From the NCBI GenBank assembly GCA_903933085.1, contig CAIZIN010000008.1, positions 1 through 5,723 on the forward strand: 5,723 nucleotides of DNA. The letters run 5' to 3'. Positions 1 to 5,141 of this stretch are shown one piece after another; position 1 is the stretch's first letter; each line of letters starts with the position of its first letter. This stretch comes from an uncultured bacterium (GTDB lineage: Bacteria > Patescibacteriota > Minisyncoccia > Phycocordibacterales > CAIZIN01). The notes below the pieces were generated by a model, which worked only from the letters and a program-made list of their open reading frames with translations, was not told the DNA's origin and did no database searches. Position numbers and translations under genes: made by a program.

Positions 1-2203
1 AAAGAGTACTTGCCTCCAATGTAAACGTGCCTACATCCAAGCCTTGTAGCTTCACAGTATATGCTTTGGCATCATCTAGCAATACATACTTCCCTTCTCC
101 AAATTCTACATATCTACTTCCTAAAATATTTTCTTCAAACGCTTGAAAATCTGAATTTGGATTTTGGTTTTTGATGAGGCCTGTGTGATTACCCAAAGCA
201 TCGTAAACATCTATCGATACAGGTGAATGCAAAGCAAGCTCCAGTGTTTTATCCGAAGAAATTGGTTTTTCTTTAGAAATATATTCTGGCAAGCTACTTG
301 TAGAATTTAGAAGAATATTTGTTACAAAATCTACGGACGATTGGGCCTCTAAAATATTTTTATGTGCAAGTTCTTTTCCATATTTTTGTTTAAACTTCTT
401 CATATCCAAATAATACGTATCTTCACCCAAAGTTGCACTCGGAGAAACAACAGTCTCGTCACCGTCTGTTGTATATAAAGGTCGCCTATCTAAAATCGTT
501 GTTTTTACACAGGTTGTTAAATTTGAAATACAATCTTCCTTTCCAAAATATTTTACACCTCGAATCGTCGAAATTCCCCACCCCGCAAGCTCTGTTACTT
601 TAATATTTTCTGGTATAACCAAATTATCTATCACGTTATGATTATTCCCTGCCAAAGAAAGCATATTTGCATCCAAAACATTCGGCGTGTTTGTATCACT
701 ATTTTTTGGCTCCACTCGCCCATCAAAACCTGAGAGAAATTTTTTGAGCTCAACTATATTATCAATATTTTCTCCATAGATATTTTTAAAGTTTTTCACT
801 CCAGAAACAGATGCATCAAACTCAACCACTGGTGATGAAACTTTTTTAAAATATTCCTCACTCGGCAAAAGATTGTATGCCCCCATCATATTTTCTCCCA
901 ATGTTCTCGCTGTGCTTTTATTCACAAGAAATCCACCCGCTAGTTCCTGCTCGTCACCGTGAAGCAAACTCGCAATTGCCGTAGGTGTCCCCAATTCCGG
1001 CGCAGCCACCATCACAAGATTATCCACCAAATTTTCCTTGCCCAATTTTTTAAGTTCATTTATCAATACCTTTGCCACAAGCCCTCCATTACTATGTGTC
1101 ACAATTGAAACTTTTTTTGTCCGTGAACTTTCTGCAAGTTTTATTATTTCGTCAATAAAATTATAAGTCTCTCCATTTACTAATTTTACTGGCTCTAAAA
1201 CCACCTTGTTTAAATCCATTCTCCAATCATACGGCAAGGCTTTCCATTCATTTATTTTCTTCTCACCAACCAAACTATCCATCTCATCTGCAAAACTTTT
1301 GTAAATATTTACATCAAGAACATTCATACCAACATTTGTTCTTTCAATAATATCTCTCGTGTAAACATCGTATAAACTTTTTCCATTTTCATCTAAGTAT
1401 AGCCACTCCACATCAGCATTTCTGTTTGGCTCCCAAAGTTGATTTTCTAAAAGTAGACCTTCGTTGTAAAGCCTGCTCGATTGAAGCCCGGGAATGAAGA
1501 CAACATTTGAGTTGCCCGCAACAGGTTGACCCCCTGAAATATTGGCCAATATGGTCATCGTATTTGAAATTGCAGCATATGCAATTTTTGGTTTAGTCAT
1601 CACCATAGGAGGAAATTCTGTTGATTCGATAGTCAAATCACATCTAAAAATCTGACCCTTTAAGTTTTGTGGGATAGGATCACCATTTGTTTCTCGGTCA
1701 TAATCTGCAGGACATTCACCCTCAAAACATAACGGCTTTACAGAGACAGTCCAATCATCTCTTAAATCTAAAGGTAGCCCCTCATCTCCCTCAGAAAAGT
1801 TAAGTTTTCCCTCACCAACCCAACTGTATTCTTCAGGTATAATTTTATAGGCAACATCCTCCGCTTCACCACCTTTTGGCACTATACTAATATATGGGCA
1901 GAGATTTGGTCGCTGTTTGGCACAATCGCCAGTTGATTCATCATAGCCTTCGCAAGGGTTGGTAGTGTAAATTTTATATGGTGAAACTCCAACAAAAGCA
2001 GATTCTTCTCCTCCTGTTATCTGAAAATCTGTAGAAGTTGCCTCCAAAGATTTCAAAGAAAAATTTACAATATCTTTATCAACATAAAAAGTTGAATAAT
2101 ATGCAAGTGAATAATAAGAAACAAGAGTCGATAAACTTATAAAAAGAAACAAAGCAAAAAATATTTTGTAAATATTTTTTGCTTTTAAATAAGCAGGTTT
2201 CAT
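1..2203 (-). CDS. Exported LCAT-like lipase / alpha-beta hydrolase, 3' end beyond window
   Basis: The reverse strand is open from ATG at 2203 to the left edge, giving 734 residues without a stop, so the C-terminus is missing. Residues about 12-35 are a hydrophobic segment after a basic start (K2, K7, K9), a signal peptide (possible cleavage after S-L-A34) or membrane anchor. Residues 40-215 are a beta-like region with six cysteines (C84, C94, C102, C159, C164, C188); C558 and C565 make eight, which suits disulfides outside the membrane. The hydrolase core starts with VFIPG (235-239, oxyanion strand). The nucleophile is S371 in THSNGG, then D582 in DGDETV (580-585) and H614 in LAHKN, matching the Ser-Asp-His order and the GDxTV motif of the lecithin:cholesterol acyltransferase/lipase family. 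From S660 a further beta-like domain begins (SPVSIDVYDALGN). Esterase or lipase activity outside the cell is inferred; the substrate is unknown. The start is supported by a promoter ending 9 nt upstream. Confidence 0.85.
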   Translation of the reverse strand, partial: MKPAYLKAKNIYKIFFALFLFISLSTLVSYYSLAYYSTFYVDKDIVNFSLKSLEATSTDFQITGGEESAFVGVSPYKIYTTNPCEGYDESTGDCAKQRPNLCPYISIVPKGGEAEDVAYKIIPEEYSWVGEGKLNFSEGDEGLPLDLRDDWTVSVKPLCFEGECPADYDRETNGDPIPQNLKGQIFRCDLTIESTEFPPMVMTKPKIAYAAISNTMTILANISGGQPVAGNSNVVFIPGLQSSRLYNEGLLLENQLWEPNRNADVEWLYLDENGKSLYDVYTRDIIERTNVGMNVLDVNIYKSFADEMDSLVGEKKINEWKALPYDWRMDLNKVVLEPVKLVNGETYNFIDEIIKLAESSRTKKVSIVTHSNGGLVAKVLINELKKLGKENLVDNLVMVAAPELGTPTAIASLLHGDEQELAGGFLVNKSTARTLGENMMGAYNLLPSEEYFKKVSSPVVEFDASVSGVKNFKNIYGENIDNIVELKKFLSGFDGRVEPKNSDTNTPNVLDANMLSLAGNNHNVIDNLVIPENIKVTELAGWGISTIRGVKYFGKEDCISNLTTCVKTTILDRRPLYTTDGDETVVSPSATLGEDTYYLDMKKFKQKYGKELAHKNILEAQSSVDFVTNILLNSTSSLPEYISKEKPISSDKTLELALHSPVSIDVYDALGNHTGLIKNQNPNSDFQAFEENILGSRYVEFGEGKYVLLDDAKAYTVKLQGLDVGTFTLEASTL

Positions 2204-2212
2204 AATAAAAAA

Positions 2213-2241
2213 ATTATACACCTACACAATATTCTTTACAA
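2213..2241 (-). promoter_or_regulatory. Promoter of the lipase gene, leaderless
   Basis: On the minus strand TTGTAA (2236-2241) is separated by 17 bp from TATAAT (2213-2218). Only 9 nt lie between the -10 box and the ATG at 2203, so the predicted transcript starts about 3 nt before the start codon. There is no room for a Shine-Dalgarno and none is seen. Confidence 0.7.
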
Positions 2242-2259
2242 GGATGCAAATAAATGGCC

Positions 2260-2268
2260 TGTGGATAA
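2260..2268 (-). promoter_or_regulatory. Perfect DnaA box
   Basis: The plus strand reads TGTGGATAA, the complement of the consensus DnaA box TTATCCACA. It lies 57 nt upstream of the lipase start codon. DnaA binding is inferred from the motif only. A second perfect copy is at 3447-3455. There is no cluster of boxes, so this is not enough to call an origin. Confidence 0.45.
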
Positions 2269-2294
2269 GTGGCACGAAACAAGGCGCGTACTCG

Positions 2295-2377
2295 CGACTA
2301 TGTTTTGTGTCATCCCGCCCATCTTTTTGTATTTATGGGCGGGATGAATCGTCTATTTGACCCCAAAAACATAGTTG
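2295..2377. repeat. Nested inverted repeats between divergent promoters
   Basis: An inner perfect 13-bp inverted repeat (2310-2322 with 2335-2347, arm CATCCCGCCCAT plus a flanking T-A pair, 12-nt loop) lies inside an outer 12-bp inverted repeat with one G-T pair (2295-2306 with 2366-2377, core ACTATGTTTT). The 3' outer arm falls in the spacer of the plus-strand promoter at 2357-2384. No T-run follows the inner stem in either direction, so it is not a typical terminator. It could be an operator, a cruciform, or the remnant of a small mobile element. Confidence 0.6.
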
Positions 2378-2384
2378 ATATAAT
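2357..2384 (+). promoter_or_regulatory. Strong plus-strand promoter of candidate ncRNA 1
   Basis: TTGACC (2357-2362), a 16-bp spacer and a perfect TATAAT (2379-2384). Five nt after the -10 box comes TACAATGG, the same start context at the same spacing as the promoters at 4306 and 5056 (TACAAATG). Transcription should start near A2391, pointing toward the 3' end of the NYN nuclease gene. Confidence 0.75.
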
Positions 2385-2390
2385 TAATGT

Positions 2391-2597
2391 ACAATGGTTT
2401 TTGAGTCAGCCGAACTGAATCATTAGCCTGGGTTAAAAATAAGTATGGTGTTTATATTTTTAGCCGACGGTCGCAAGACTTTGCCCAACACACCAAACCC
2501 TTTCGTGATGTTCGGACTGAGCGAGCCTGGGTGGGGGAAAATTAAGAAAAAAACCCTGATGTATATACTTATATATTTGGGGCTTTTTCTTTTTTTT
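2391..2597 (+). ncRNA. Candidate structured ncRNA of about 210 nt, family not recognised
   Basis: The stretch is bounded by a near-consensus promoter and a U-rich terminator. Pairings seen: TCAGCCGAAC (2406-2415) with GTTCGGACTGA (2510-2520, one bulged A) encloses a domain; inside it an 11-bp stem (2431-2441 with 2455-2465, one G-U) has a 13-nt loop whose GGTGT (2447-2451) can pair with ACACC (2490-2494), a possible pseudoknot. A short GTC-GCAA-GAC hairpin is at 2471-2479 and GGTTTTT (2396-2402) can pair with the A-run before 2556. It lacks the diagnostic conserved sequences of tmRNA, RNase P RNA and SRP RNA. Length and long-range closure would allow a 6S-like role, but nothing identifies it. 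An alternative is an mRNA for small ORFs: a 10-codon ORF at 2394-2426 ends in TAG, and the same frame reopens at 2445-2630 with a hydrophobic, Lys-flanked end. That hydrophobic stretch is encoded largely by the terminator, so I favour noncoding RNA. Confidence 0.5.
2544..2597 (+). terminator. Rho-independent terminator of ncRNA 1, imperfect stem
   Basis: An A-rich arm ending in CCC (2544-2556) faces GGGG then CTTTTTCTT (2579-2591), with a weaker TATAT/ATATA inner stem and an 8-T tail ending at 2597. The stem has mismatches, but the A-arm/T-tail layout is typical of a rho-independent terminator. Confidence 0.55.
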
Positions 2598-2641
2598 CAA
2601 ATGTTATATACTAAATTAAAGCGTCCTTAACTGGACTCCGA

Positions 2642-2667
2642 GAAACCCCGTCGTAAGACGGGGTTTC
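2642..2667. terminator. GC-rich hairpin terminator between convergent units
   Basis: A perfect 11-bp stem (GAAACCCCGTC 2642-2652 with its complement 2657-2667) closed by a GTAA loop, starting 5 nt beyond the stop codon of the NYN gene. It would end that gene's minus-strand transcript and back up the plus-strand unit. T-runs beside it are short on both strands (GGTTTCGATTTT on plus). Confidence 0.75.
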
Positions 2668-2672
2668 GATTT

Positions 2673-3335
2673 TCATGGAATTAATTTTGACAGTATAAAC
2701 GCTCTTAAGTCAGATTCCACTAAAGTTCTTTGTATATCAGTCTTGGAAATCATAGATAGCAAAGGGGTGGTGTTATTTTTCAAATCTTTTTTATCTAAAA
2801 TTGAGAAACCTATATATTCTACTTTCTTTTTTGTACGATAACGTACCCAATCTATTGCAGGAATAAGGTCCGAGTCTGAACTTATTAAAATAGCCGTATC
2901 ATACTTATTATCAATTGCTCCCACAATTAAATCTGTGGTCAATTTCACATCTATCCCCTTTTCTCTCAATCTTTCAATTGTAATCTTTCTTATACCTAGT
3001 TTTTGAATATTCTTGTAATCAGCAACCCTGCTGTCAATAAGTATCTCTTCAATTCTCGTTTTTAATTTACTTGTCTTTATTTCCCATTTACATTTTTTAA
3101 AATATGAAAACAGTTTTGTTTGTTGGGACATCATTTCTTTCGATCTTAAATCACCTTCCTTTTCTCTTATCGTTCCAACATAGAAACGTTTTCCCATATT
3201 GACAATATCTCTTTCACCTGCAAGAAAAAGAACAAAAGCCTCAAAGTCAAAATCTAATTCTTTGACATTGAGTTTCTTTAAAACTAAATGGTAAAAATTA
3301 CCACCATCAATAAAGATACAAATTCTTTCTTTCAT
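2673..3335 (-). CDS. NYN-domain (PIN-like, DUF88/LabA-type) putative ribonuclease
   Basis: A complete 220-residue protein. The first strand reads ICIFIDGGNFYH with the acidic D10 and N13 of the NYN fold. A middle KGIDVKLTTDL (126-136) provides D129 and D135, and DTAILISSDSDLIPAI (146-161) carries the DxD pair D154/D156. These are the positions where NYN/PIN-like nucleases place metal-binding acids, in the usual order and spacing. The family is generally thought to cut RNA with Mg2+; the target here is unknown. There is no fused RNA-binding or OST-HTH domain and no signal peptide, so it should be cytoplasmic. The gene is flanked by its own promoter and terminator, hence monocistronic, and faces candidate ncRNA 1. 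No Shine-Dalgarno is present and a TATAAT lies 10 nt before the ATG, so the message is probably leaderless. Confidence 0.88.
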   Translation of the reverse strand: MKERICIFIDGGNFYHLVLKKLNVKELDFDFEAFVLFLAGERDIVNMGKRFYVGTIREKEGDLRSKEMMSQQTKLFSYFKKCKWEIKTSKLKTRIEEILIDSRVADYKNIQKLGIRKITIERLREKGIDVKLTTDLIVGAIDNKYDTAILISSDSDLIPAIDWVRYRTKKKVEYIGFSILDKKDLKNNTTPLLSMISKTDIQRTLVESDLRAFILSKLIP

Positions 3336-3345
3336 ATTAATTTAT

Positions 3346-3351
3346 ATTATA
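3346..3351 (-). promoter_or_regulatory. -10 box of the NYN nuclease gene, leaderless
   Basis: TATAAT on the minus strand with only 10 nt to the ATG at 3335. No convincing -35 box is visible at 15-19 bp. The spacing repeats that of the lipase and mazF-like genes. Confidence 0.5.
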
Positions 3352-3366
3352 AACCATAACTGAAAA

Positions 3367-3397
3367 ACCCGCACACTCCATTGCTGGGGGCGCGGGT
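3367..3397 (-). terminator. Minus-strand terminator upstream of the NYN gene
   Basis: ACCCGC (3367-3372) pairs with GCGGGT (3392-3397), with an inner CTCCA/TGGGG pairing. Read on the minus strand the hairpin is followed directly by TTTTTCA. It would end read-through from the secreted-protein gene before the NYN gene's promoter. Confidence 0.6.
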
Positions 3398-3446
3398 GAC
3401 TTTCATTTAAATAATAGCTTATTTCACACAATAAGTCAATATATCT

Positions 3447-3455
3447 TGTGGATAA
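3447..3455 (-). promoter_or_regulatory. Second perfect DnaA box
   Basis: The plus strand reads TGTGGATAA, in the same orientation as the copy at 2260-2268 about 1.19 kb away. It sits in the gap between the secreted-protein and NYN genes. Function is inferred from the motif alone. Confidence 0.45.
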
Positions 3456-3478
3456 ATCAAGTTTGGTAAAAAAACAAT

Positions 3479-3519
3479 ACAAAAGCCCCGCGGTACTCCG
3501 CGGGGCTGGGGTGGGTTTG
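3479..3519. repeat. 41-bp exact repeat with GC-rich hairpin, copy 1
   Basis: This stretch is identical to 4814-4854. It contains AGCCCCGCGG, loop TACT, CCGCGGGGCT (a perfect 10-bp stem, 3484-3507) followed on the plus side by TGGGGTGGGTTTG. On the minus strand the stem is followed by TTTTG, so here it can act as the terminator of the secreted-protein gene, whose stop is 56 nt away. The nearby GAGGTTGAACCTCCG (3536-3550) resembles GAGGACCGACCTCCG (4864-4878) beside copy 2; in copy 1 it is part of a 7-bp palindrome at 3535-3549. Confidence 0.85.
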
Positions 3520-3562
3520 GGGTTGTGAGTTGGGGGAGGTTGAACCTCCGGAGCCCGGTTCT

Positions 3563-4003
3563 CTATTTACTTGCTGTAACTAAAATTTGGGTAATTGATC
3601 CTAATACTGAGACGATATTATCAAGCGCCCTATTGTAGGCTACTCTGTCATTGGAAATATTTGTAACACCAGCGCTCAAAACTCCAATAGAATTTGCAAG
3701 AAGATCAATATTTAAATTCAAAATGTTTCTATCTGCTGAACTAAGGTTTTGAGTATCCAATTCTGATATAGTTTTCACAACCGCCGTGAGAGTTGAAGCA
3801 ACATTTCTTAATGCCATGTCCTGCGCTCTATACTGATTCTCCTTGACTACAATTACACTATTTAATCTATTCAGAACCACCACAAGCTGAGGAGCCACAG
3901 TTACTACATCATTTTTTGAAATTGTTTGCGCCTTTGTAAAAGCAGGAACAGTGAAGAAAAGTGTCATCATAACTATTATTCCTAATATATTTTTTGTTTT
4001 CAT
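3563..4003 (-). CDS. Secreted all-helical protein of unknown function
   Basis: 146 residues, family not recognised. The N-terminus MKTKNILGIIVMM then a hydrophobic run to A21 is a signal peptide, with a likely signal peptidase I site after T-K-A25, giving a mature protein of about 121 residues. The mature part is rich in Val, Leu, Asn, Ser and Thr, has no Cys or Trp, and shows heptad-like hydrophobic spacing (for example LVVVLNRLNSVIVV and LNLNIDLLANSIGVL), suggesting an amphipathic helical bundle or coiled coil outside the membrane. Similar short secreted helical proteins are common in Parcubacteria-like genomes, but I cannot assign a role. It stands alone between terminators (3484-3507 downstream, 4169-4196 upstream). 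No clear Shine-Dalgarno precedes the ATG; a possible minus-strand TATAAT at 4079-4084 would give a leader of about 70 nt. Confidence 0.75.
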   Translation of the reverse strand: MKTKNILGIIVMMTLFFTVPAFTKAQTISKNDVVTVAPQLVVVLNRLNSVIVVKENQYRAQDMALRNVASTLTAVVKTISELDTQNLSSADRNILNLNIDLLANSIGVLSAGVTNISNDRVAYNRALDNIVSVLGSITQILVTASK

Positions 4004-4047
4004 TTTATTTTTTTGAGTTAAATATTCCCTCTTGCTATTAAAAGTAT

Positions 4048-4076
4048 TTGCTACATTAATTAAGACGCGTGATAAT
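4048..4076 (+). promoter_or_regulatory. Possible plus-strand promoter
   Basis: TTGCTA (4048-4053), a 17-bp spacer and GATAAT (4071-4076). It would drive a transcript of about 115 nt ending at the strong terminator 4169-4196. That transcript contains a possible closing pair CTAAG/CTTAG (4113-4117 with 4159-4163). The TACAAATG start context of the three stronger promoters is absent, so this is weak. On the opposite strand TATAAT at 4079-4084 may serve the secreted-protein gene. Confidence 0.3.
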
Positions 4077-4165
4077 TGATTATATTACAAGGAATTTTAA
4101 TAGAAAATTAACACTAAGCCTACAGAACCCTAGAAAACAAAAGCTTGATTTGGAAAATCTTAGAC

Positions 4166-4199
4166 AACAAAAAACTCCCCGCAAGGGGAGTTTTTTGTT
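4166..4199. terminator. Strong bidirectional rho-independent terminator
   Basis: AAAAAACTCCCC (4169-4180), GCAA loop, GGGGAGTTTTTT (4185-4196), extending to a 15-bp perfect stem with the flanking bases (4166-4199). Runs of A and T on either side give a U-tract in both directions. It separates the intact mazF-like gene from the secreted-protein gene on the minus strand. Confidence 0.9.
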
Positions 4200-4206
4200 T
4201 AGCCGA

Positions 4207-4298
4207 GAGTTTTCGTGAGAAAATTCTTTAGGCTCGCCCGAGAATTTCCTTACTGAAATTCTTTAGGGCAAATCTGCAAAATTGCTTTCGAGAGATTT
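4207..4298. repeat. Cluster of three hairpins with an 11-bp direct repeat
   Basis: Three successive stems: 4207-4214 with 4219-4226 (8 bp, one G-U, loop GTGA); GAATTTC 4242-4248 with 4255-4261, enclosed by GCCC/GGGC (4236-4239, 4266-4269); and AAATCT 4270-4275 with AGATTT 4293-4298. AATTCTTTAGG occurs twice (4222-4232 and 4257-4267). The stretch ends just before the promoter at 4306. There is no gene here; it could be an untranslated structured RNA or a regulatory region. Confidence 0.5.
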
Positions 4299-4305
4299 TG
4301 AATGA

Positions 4306-4334
4306 TTGACTATTATATTTATATGATATATACT
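4306..4334 (+). promoter_or_regulatory. Plus-strand promoter of small RNA 2
   Basis: TTGACT (4306-4311), a 17-bp spacer, TATACT (4329-4334), then 5 nt and TACAAATG (4340-4347). Both boxes differ from the consensus at one base. It points at the 3' end of the intact mazF-like gene. Confidence 0.7.
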
Positions 4335-4340
4335 ATAAGT

Positions 4341-4421
4341 ACAAATGCCTTCGGGCTCGCCCTTCGCAAGAAGGGAAAACAATTAAAAAAGCTATTGGAA
4401 AAGATTTCTGATAGCTTTTTT
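4341..4421 (+). ncRNA. Candidate small structured RNA 2, convergent with the mazF-like gene
   Basis: Predicted start at A4341 and end after the T-run at 4421, about 80 nt. It has a GCC-UUCG-GGC mini-hairpin (4347-4356), a 6-bp stem with a GCAA loop (4360-4375) and the terminator stem. Both loop types are hallmarks of stable RNA. The 3' 30 nt are antisense to the end of the mazF-like gene (4392-4421). An ATG 4 nt after the predicted start opens a 13-codon ORF (4345-4386, MPSGSPFARRENN) that stops where the terminator stem begins, so a leaderless mini-peptide is an alternative reading. The role as regulator or antitoxin is inferred from position only. Confidence 0.5.
4385..4421. terminator. Bidirectional terminator built over the mazF-like stop codon
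   Basis: AAAAAAGCTAT (4385-4395) pairs with ATAGCTTTTTT (4411-4421) over a 15-nt loop. On the minus strand the stem's first arm encodes K-A-I of the last residues, and the TAG stop (4392-4394) lies in the second arm, followed by the U-run. On plus the same stem ends small RNA 2. Confidence 0.8.
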
Positions 4422-4781
4422 GATTTCAATAAACATTACCTCATTTACAACATCAACTTTTTTTACAAATCTTTTGGTATCAATAAGTCTGAGTTGTGAA
4501 TAGATAGCAAAAGCTCTTTTGCCATCCACCATACCAATATCTATATGATAAGGATTTTGTTTTGTAGATGTTGTTAGAGGCACAACAAAACATACATTTT
4601 TACTAAAACCTTTCATCACAACAATAGGTCTTACGTAACCTTTACCTGTTCCATCTTGTTCAAAACCAACATTAACACCAAGATTGCACCACCAAACATC
4701 TCTTGGGTGGTAGAACTTATTTTCACCAATTTCATCAATAATCTTTTTGTTTTCGTTCCAATTATCAAAATCTTTTTTCAT
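4392..4781 (-). CDS. MazF/PemK-family endoribonuclease-like protein, no adjacent antitoxin
   Basis: 129 residues, complete. Residues 24-129 follow the MazF/PemK fold: RDVWWCNLG (27-35), GFEQDG then R51-P52-IVV, VVPLTT (66-71) and SQLRLIDTKRF (95-105). R51 and T70 align with the catalytic R29 and T52 of E. coli MazF, so RNA cleavage by the usual metal-independent mechanism is likely. The first 23 residues (MKKDFDNWNENKKIIDEI) are a charged helical extension not found in E. coli MazF. MazF toxins normally follow a short antitoxin gene; here the upstream 360 bp hold only a promoter and repeats, so it is solitary unless the antitoxin is elsewhere or is RNA. The ATG is chosen because the paralogue at 5530 has almost the same first 27 bases. 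The message is probably leaderless. Confidence 0.88.
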   Translation of the reverse strand: MKKDFDNWNENKKIIDEIGENKFYHPRDVWWCNLGVNVGFEQDGTGKGYVRPIVVMKGFSKNVCFVVPLTTSTKQNPYHIDIGMVDGKRAFAIYSQLRLIDTKRFVKKVDVVNEVMFIEIKKAIRNLFQ

Positions 4782-4789
4782 TTCTTATT

Positions 4790-4817
4790 ATTGTATCACT
4801 ACGGAAATTTAAAACAA
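4790..4817 (-). promoter_or_regulatory. Promoter of the intact mazF-like gene, leaderless
   Basis: On the minus strand TTGTTT (4812-4817), 16 bp, TACAAT (4790-4795), then 8 nt to the ATG. The -35 box is formed by the T-rich tail of the upstream GC hairpin, so one sequence can end upstream transcripts and start this gene. Confidence 0.55.
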
Positions 4818-4854
4818 AAGCCCCGCGGTACTCCGCGGGGCTGGGGTGGGTTTG
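4814..4854. repeat. 41-bp exact repeat with GC-rich hairpin, copy 2
   Basis: Identical to 3479-3519. The stem is 4819-4828 with 4833-4842, loop TACT. On the minus strand it is followed by TTTTGTTTT, giving a terminator just before the mazF-like promoter. A small GAGG/CCTC hairpin (4864-4876) follows on the plus side. Confidence 0.85.
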
Positions 4855-4882
4855 TTATAAACAGAGGACCGACCTCCGTAGA

Positions 4883-4976
4883 CACTTGGTACCCTTTACC
4901 GAAGGCCGGGCCTTGGTACCCTAACTTGATCTACCTAAGGCAAGGTCTTGGTACCCTTCAAGGCCTTGGTACCCTT
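4883..4976. repeat. GGTACC mosaic repeat array 1
   Basis: Four GGTACC sites (4888, 4915, 4950, 4968), each within TTGGTACCCT. Block A (4883-4923, 41 bp) is identical to 5664-5704. Block B (4923-4957, 35 bp) matches 5629-5663 with one difference (T4946/C5652). A third partial unit (4958-4976) contains the palindrome CAAGGCCTTG. Order here is A then B. No coding role is seen. Confidence 0.85.
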
Positions 4977-5055
4977 GGTTTTTGTGCTTTCGGGTTCGTG
5001 TTAAGCCCTATTTTCTAGTTATTAACCACACTAATACTTGTAGAACCTTTTTTAT

Positions 5056-5083
5056 TTGACACGCCAGCTGTATGGTATATAAT
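5056..5083 (+). promoter_or_regulatory. Consensus promoter of small RNA 3
   Basis: Both boxes are perfect: TTGACA (5056-5061) and TATAAT (5078-5083) with a 16-bp spacer, followed after 5 nt by TACAAATG (5089-5096). It is the best promoter in the window and leads only to a tiny transcript. Confidence 0.85.
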
Positions 5084-5089
5084 GTAGAT

Positions 5090-5141
5090 ACAAATGGCCA
5101 CTTGGCCAATCGAGAGACCCCGCAAGGGGTCTCGTTTGTTT
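5090..5141 (+). ncRNA. Candidate tiny structured RNA 3 (about 50 nt)
   Basis: From A5090 to the T-run at 5141. It has a TGGCC-ACTT-GGCCA hairpin (5095-5108) and a terminator hairpin with GCAA loop. The ATG at 5094 has no stop before the terminator, so a peptide is unlikely and a noncoding RNA is the better reading. The RNA ends 1 nt before the stop codon of the downstream convergent mazF-like gene, so it does not overlap it unless termination leaks. Promoter strength, loops and layout parallel small RNA 2. Confidence 0.55.
5114..5141 (+). terminator. Rho-independent terminator of small RNA 3
   Basis: GAGACCCC (5114-5121), GCAA loop, GGGGTCTC (5126-5133), followed on plus by GTTTGTTTTT. The minus strand has no comparable T-run, so the terminator is oriented for the plus-strand RNA. 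Confidence 0.8.

Noticed and set aside
2391..2597. tmRNA, RNase P RNA or SRP RNA
   Set aside because: None of the conserved sequence signatures of these RNAs is present and the length does not suit the first two.
2642..2667. Intrinsic tRNA or riboswitch element
   Set aside because: It is a simple perfect hairpin directly after a stop codon, fully explained as a terminator.
2260..3455. Replication origin
   Set aside because: Only two DnaA boxes 1.2 kb apart, with no box cluster, AT-rich unwinding array, or dnaA/dnaN gene.
3536..3550. GGAGG as a ribosome binding site on plus
   Set aside because: It is part of a palindrome and no open frame follows on the plus strand.
4302..4499. Plus-strand open frame of 65 codons
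   Set aside because: Its start lies within the small RNA 2 promoter and its second half is antisense to the mazF-like gene.
4656..5018. Plus-strand open frame of 120 codons
   Set aside because: It lies antisense over the start of the mazF-like gene and then runs through the hairpin and GGTACC repeats; its Gly/Pro-rich end is just repeat sequence, and it has no promoter.
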